Source: CAMNAO01 sp045605145
GTDB taxonomy: Bacteria; Bacillota; Clostridia; Oscillospirales; Oscillospiraceae
Assembly: GCA_045605145.1 (NCBI GenBank)
Contig: JAZUPH010000078.1
Coordinates: 1-14,825, forward strand
Length of the DNA: 14,825 nucleotides
Reading direction: 5' to 3'
Shown: positions 11,908-14,825 of the stretch, piece after piece
Layout of the letters: every line of letters starts with the position of its first letter
Position numbering within the stretch: position 1 is the stretch's first letter
Notes under the pieces: generated by a model
Database searches by the model: none
Seen by the model: the letters and a program-made list of their open reading frames with translations, nothing else
What the model was told of the DNA's origin: nothing
Made by a program: the position numbers and the translations under genes

Positions 11908-14664
11908 ATGGGACTTTTCACGAAACTTTTCGGCACCCGCAGCGACAGGGAGATAAAGAAGATCACCCCCATTGTGGACGCTGTCGAGGCGCTTGCCGAT
12001 GAATACGCCGCCCTGTCCGATTCCCAGCTCAGGGATAAGACAAGGCAGTTTAAAGAGCGCTATGAAGCGGGCGAAACACTGGACGATCTTCTGCCCGAGG
12101 CATACGCCACCGTGCGTGAGGCGGCCACCCGCGTGCTGGGCATGCGCCATTACCGCGTGCAGATCATTGGCGGCATCATACTGCATCAGGGCCGCATTGC
12201 CGAAATGAAAACCGGCGAGGGCAAGACCCTTGTGGCCACCCTTCCGGCATACCTTAACGCACTTACCGGACGCGGCGTACATGTCGTGACCGTTAACGAT
12301 TATCTTGCCCGCCGCGACAGCGAATGGATGGGCAAGGTGCACCGCTTCCTGGGTCTTTCCGTGGGTCTTATCGTCCACGGCCTGACAAGCGCCCAGCGGA
12401 GAGAGGCGTATGCCGCGGACATCACCTACGGCACGAATGTGGAATTCGGTTTCGACTATCTGCGCGATAATATGGCAATTTACAAGGCCGGCACCGTACA
12501 GCGGGGGCAGGTCTACGCCATCGTGGACGAGGTGGACTCCATCCTTGTGGACGAGGCCCGCACACCCCTTATCATATCCGGCTCCGGCGATGAGTCCAGC
12601 ATAATGTATCTTGAGGCCAACGCCTTCGTGCGCCGCCTGAAGAAGAAGGTCTACGCCACCACCGACTCCAAGGAGGAGGAGCAGGAGGATGTGGACGCCG
12701 ACTATATCGTGGATGAAAAGGCCCGCTCCGCCACCCTTACGGCAAGGGGCATTAAGAAGGCGGAAGAGCATTTTAAGCTGGAAAACCTCACCGACCTGAG
12801 TAATGTCACCCTCAGCCATCACATCAATCAGGCCATCAAGGCTTGGGGCGTGATGAAAAAGGACGTGGACTACATCATCAAAGACGGCGAGATCGTCATC
12901 GTTGATGAGTTCACCGGACGCATGATGCCCGGACGCCGCTATTCCGAGGGTCTGCATCAGGCAATCGAAGCCAAGGAAGGCGTGCAGGTGCGGAAGGAAA
13001 ACCGCACCTTGGCCACCATTACTTACCAGAATTTCTTCCGCCTTTATGAAAAGCTGGCGGGCATGACCGGCACCGCCCTCACCGAAGAGGAAGAATTTGA
13101 CCAGATCTACCATCTGGACGTGGTGGAGATACCCACCAACCGGCCCAACATCCGCATTGACCGGCCGGACGCCGTCTACAAAAACGACAACGGCAAAAAC
13201 AATGCCATCATCCAGCAGATTGAGGCTTGCCACGCCAAGGGACAGCCCATTCTTGTGGGTACGGTATCCATCGAAAAGAGTGAGCAGATATCAAAGCTGC
13301 TGTCCCGCCGGGGCATCGCCCACAATGTGCTCAACGCCAAGCAGCACGAGCGGGAGGCAGAGATCGTGGCACAGGCCGGCAAGCTTGGCGCCGTGACCAT
13401 CTCCACAAACATGGCAGGCCGCGGCACCGACATCATGCTGGGCGGCAACGCGGAGTTTCTGGCTCTGCGGGATGTGCGCCGCAGCGATCTGCCGGAGCAC
13501 GCCATTGCTGAGGCGAACGGACACGCCGACAGCGACGACCCCGACGTGCTGGAGGCAAGACGCCTTTTTAATGAAGCATACAGCAAGTATAAAAAGGACA
13601 TCGATGTCGAGGCGCAGAAGGTGCGCGAGACCGGCGGTCTGTTCATTCTGGGTACAGAGCGGCACGAATCCCGCCGCATTGACAATCAGCTGCGCGGCCG
13701 CGCCGCCCGTCAGGGCGACCCGGGCGAGACGCTGTTCGTCGTCTCACTGACCGATGATCTGATGCGCCTTTTCGGCGGTGAGCGCATACAGCGCATGATG
13801 GACTCCCTCGGACTTGAAGAGGACATGCCCATCGACCAGAAGATCGTATCCAGCGCCATTGAAAACGCGCAGAAGAATGTTGAAAGCCGCCATTTCCAGG
13901 CCAGAAAGACCGTTCTGGAATATGACGATGTAATGAACCGTCAGCGCACCATCATCTACGATCAGCGCCGCCGTGTGCTGGATGGAGAGGATATAAAGGG
14001 CAACATCATGCAGATGCTGCATGAGCTTATTGTTCAGTCTGTACACGGCGCCTGCGGCGACGGGAAGAAGCCCTTGGACAAGCAGCAGCTTAAGGACGCT
14101 CTGCGTCCCTTTGAGGGGTTGTTCCTGACCCGGGCATCCGCAGATGATCCCCGCCTGCTGGAGCTTGACGCAGAGGGGCTCATTGAAGAGCTGGAGCGCA
14201 GGGCGACAGCCATATACGATCAGCGGGAAAAGCTGATGGGCGAATCCGCACCCGGCCAACCCCTGATGCGTGAGCTGGAGCGCGTTATCCTGCTGCGGGT
14301 GGTGGATGAGTACTGGATGGACCACATCGACGCCATGAGCGACCTGCGTCAGGGCATCGGGCTGCAGGCCTATGCCCAGAATAACCCCGTCGAGGCATAC
14401 AAGCGGGAAGGCATGGATATGTTCGACGACATGATAAGCGGCATCAAGGATCAGGTCGTAAAGCGCATTTTCACCGTGCGGATTCAGAAAGAGCAGAAGA
14501 TCGAGCGCAAATCCGTCACCGGCGAGGCCGTTCCCGGCGCAAACGCAGGCGGCGGCGCAAGGCGCGCCCCTGTGAAGAAGTCCGCCAAGCCCGGCAGAAA
14601 CGACCCCTGTCCCTGCGGCAGCGGCCTTAAGTACAAAAAATGCCACGGCAGGTACGAAAACTGA
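11908..14664 (+). CDS. secA: Protein translocase ATPase SecA
   Basis: SecA is the motor ATPase that drives preproteins through the SecYEG channel in the cytoplasmic membrane. The 918-residue protein is complete: Walker A MKTGEGKT (about 100-107), a DEVD Walker B (207-210) followed by DEARTPLI, the preprotein cross-linking domain after it, MTGTA and NMAGRGTDI of the second nucleotide domain, GLFILGTERHESRR and GRAARQGDPG, the helical scaffold/wing region, and a C-terminal SEC-C zinc tail (Cys901, Cys903, Cys912, His913). The start at 11908 is the second of two adjacent ATGs, with AAGGAG 5 nt upstream; the first has only a 2-nt spacer. The frame is open further upstream but lacks a better start. 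Its promoter is extended -10, and a PgeF-like gene follows after 39 bp with no terminator between. Confidence 0.98.
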   Translation: MGLFTKLFGTRSDREIKKITPIVDAVEALADEYAALSDSQLRDKTRQFKERYEAGETLDDLLPEAYATVREAATRVLGMRHYRVQIIGGIILHQGRIAEMKTGEGKTLVATLPAYLNALTGRGVHVVTVNDYLARRDSEWMGKVHRFLGLSVGLIVHGLTSAQRREAYAADITYGTNVEFGFDYLRDNMAIYKAGTVQRGQVYAIVDEVDSILVDEARTPLIISGSGDESSIMYLEANAFVRRLKKKVYATTDSKEEEQEDVDADYIVDEKARSATLTARGIKKAEEHFKLENLTDLSNVTLSHHINQAIKAWGVMKKDVDYIIKDGEIVIVDEFTGRMMPGRRYSEGLHQAIEAKEGVQVRKENRTLATITYQNFFRLYEKLAGMTGTALTEEEEFDQIYHLDVVEIPTNRPNIRIDRPDAVYKNDNGKNNAIIQQIEACHAKGQPILVGTVSIEKSEQISKLLSRRGIAHNVLNAKQHEREAEIVAQAGKLGAVTISTNMAGRGTDIMLGGNAEFLALRDVRRSDLPEHAIAEANGHADSDDPDVLEARRLFNEAYSKYKKDIDVEAQKVRETGGLFILGTERHESRRIDNQLRGRAARQGDPGETLFVVSLTDDLMRLFGGERIQRMMDSLGLEEDMPIDQKIVSSAIENAQKNVESRHFQARKTVLEYDDVMNRQRTIIYDQRRRVLDGEDIKGNIMQMLHELIVQSVHGACGDGKKPLDKQQLKDALRPFEGLFLTRASADDPRLLELDAEGLIEELERRATAIYDQREKLMGESAPGQPLMRELERVILLRVVDEYWMDHIDAMSDLRQGIGLQAYAQNNPVEAYKREGMDMFDDMISGIKDQVVKRIFTVRIQKEQKIERKSVTGEAVPGANAGGGARRAPVKKSAKPGRNDPCPCGSGLKYKKCHGRYEN

Positions 14665-14703
14665 GCCGGTGCGGCAGAAGTTTTATTGAACGGACATTCA
14701 GCT

Positions 14704-14825
14704 ATGACACACAATTGCTTTACCATTGTCACACAGGGCCAGCTTGAATACTCCACCGCGCCCTTTCTGGGCGTGCCCCACGCATTCACCACCCGGCTGG
14801 GCGGCGTGGACGGCGGAACACAGGC
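14704..14825 (+). CDS. PgeF/YfiH-family polyphenol oxidase-like protein (5' end only)
   Basis: Only the first 40 codons are inside the window. The segment PHAFTTRLGGVDGG (from Pro25) is a hallmark of the start of the YfiH/YlmD/PgeF domain, formerly called multicopper polyphenol oxidase or laccase; the E. coli member corrects misincorporated residues in peptidoglycan precursors, while other members act on purine nucleosides. Start choice is uncertain: the ATG at 14704 has only a weak upstream purine stretch, and an in-frame TTG lies at 14686. The frame is otherwise open back to the secA stop. It follows secA by 39 bp without a terminator and is probably co-transcribed. Confidence 0.75.
   Translation, partial: MTHNCFTIVTQGQLEYSTAPFLGVPHAFTTRLGGVDGGTQ

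Noticed and set aside
11788..13233. Long minus-strand open frame opposite secA
   Set aside because: It is antisense to an intact secA with all motifs, has His/Gly/Val-rich shadow composition and no family signature.
1..14825. CRISPR array, rRNA genes, insertion sequence or toxin-antitoxin pair
   Set aside because: No regularly spaced repeats, rRNA motifs, transposase or toxin/antitoxin signatures were seen on either strand.

Overview
The window looks like chromosomal DNA of a low-to-mid GC Firmicute (Bacillota), most likely a Clostridia/Oscillospirales-type gut anaerobe. This is inferred from RNase Y, a DUF975 membrane protein, a PflX-type radical SAM protein, rubredoxin, strong AGGAGG ribosome binding sites and consensus sigma-A promoters with 16-17 bp spacers. 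The genus cannot be fixed from the sequence. Most of the window is housekeeping or common accessory genes; I do not see a convincing new multigene system.

Left end (1-682): the AT-richer tail of an integrated mobile element. It carries a small excisionase-like DNA-binding gene with its own promoter and terminator, short repeats, and a junction where a 45-base 3' piece of tRNA-Arg(CCU) is followed by a tRNA-type terminator. The 5' half of that tRNA is absent, as expected at the distal attachment site of an element inserted into a tRNA gene. The integrase and the intact tRNA copy must lie outside the window to the left.

Middle left (862-4791): on the minus strand, rny (RNase Y) with a long structured leader, then a zinc-ribbon/DUF975 membrane protein whose extended -10 promoter abuts the rny terminator. 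Divergent from rny, with its own consensus promoter, is an orphan PflX-like radical SAM protein.

Middle (4792-8880): a 449-bp non-coding stretch with a DnaA-box-like cluster and two inverted repeats leads into a DASS-family sodium/anion symporter gene. Then comes a NisT-like half-transporter ABC exporter, whose promoter is bracketed by two copies of a 12-bp palindrome, probably a repressor operator. Each gene ends in a strong intrinsic terminator.

Right (8907-14825): rubredoxin (minus, short, GTG start, own promoter); a pepV-like M20 dipeptidase and rsmA (16S rRNA dimethyladenosine transferase) in one minus-strand operon; then, divergently, secA with an extended -10 promoter and a leader hairpin, followed by the first 40 codons of a PgeF/YfiH-family gene that runs off the window.

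The transcription units are mostly single genes, each with its own promoter. The parts most worth following up are the tRNA-Arg attachment site, the paired palindromes at the ABC exporter promoter, and the non-coding region upstream of the symporter.
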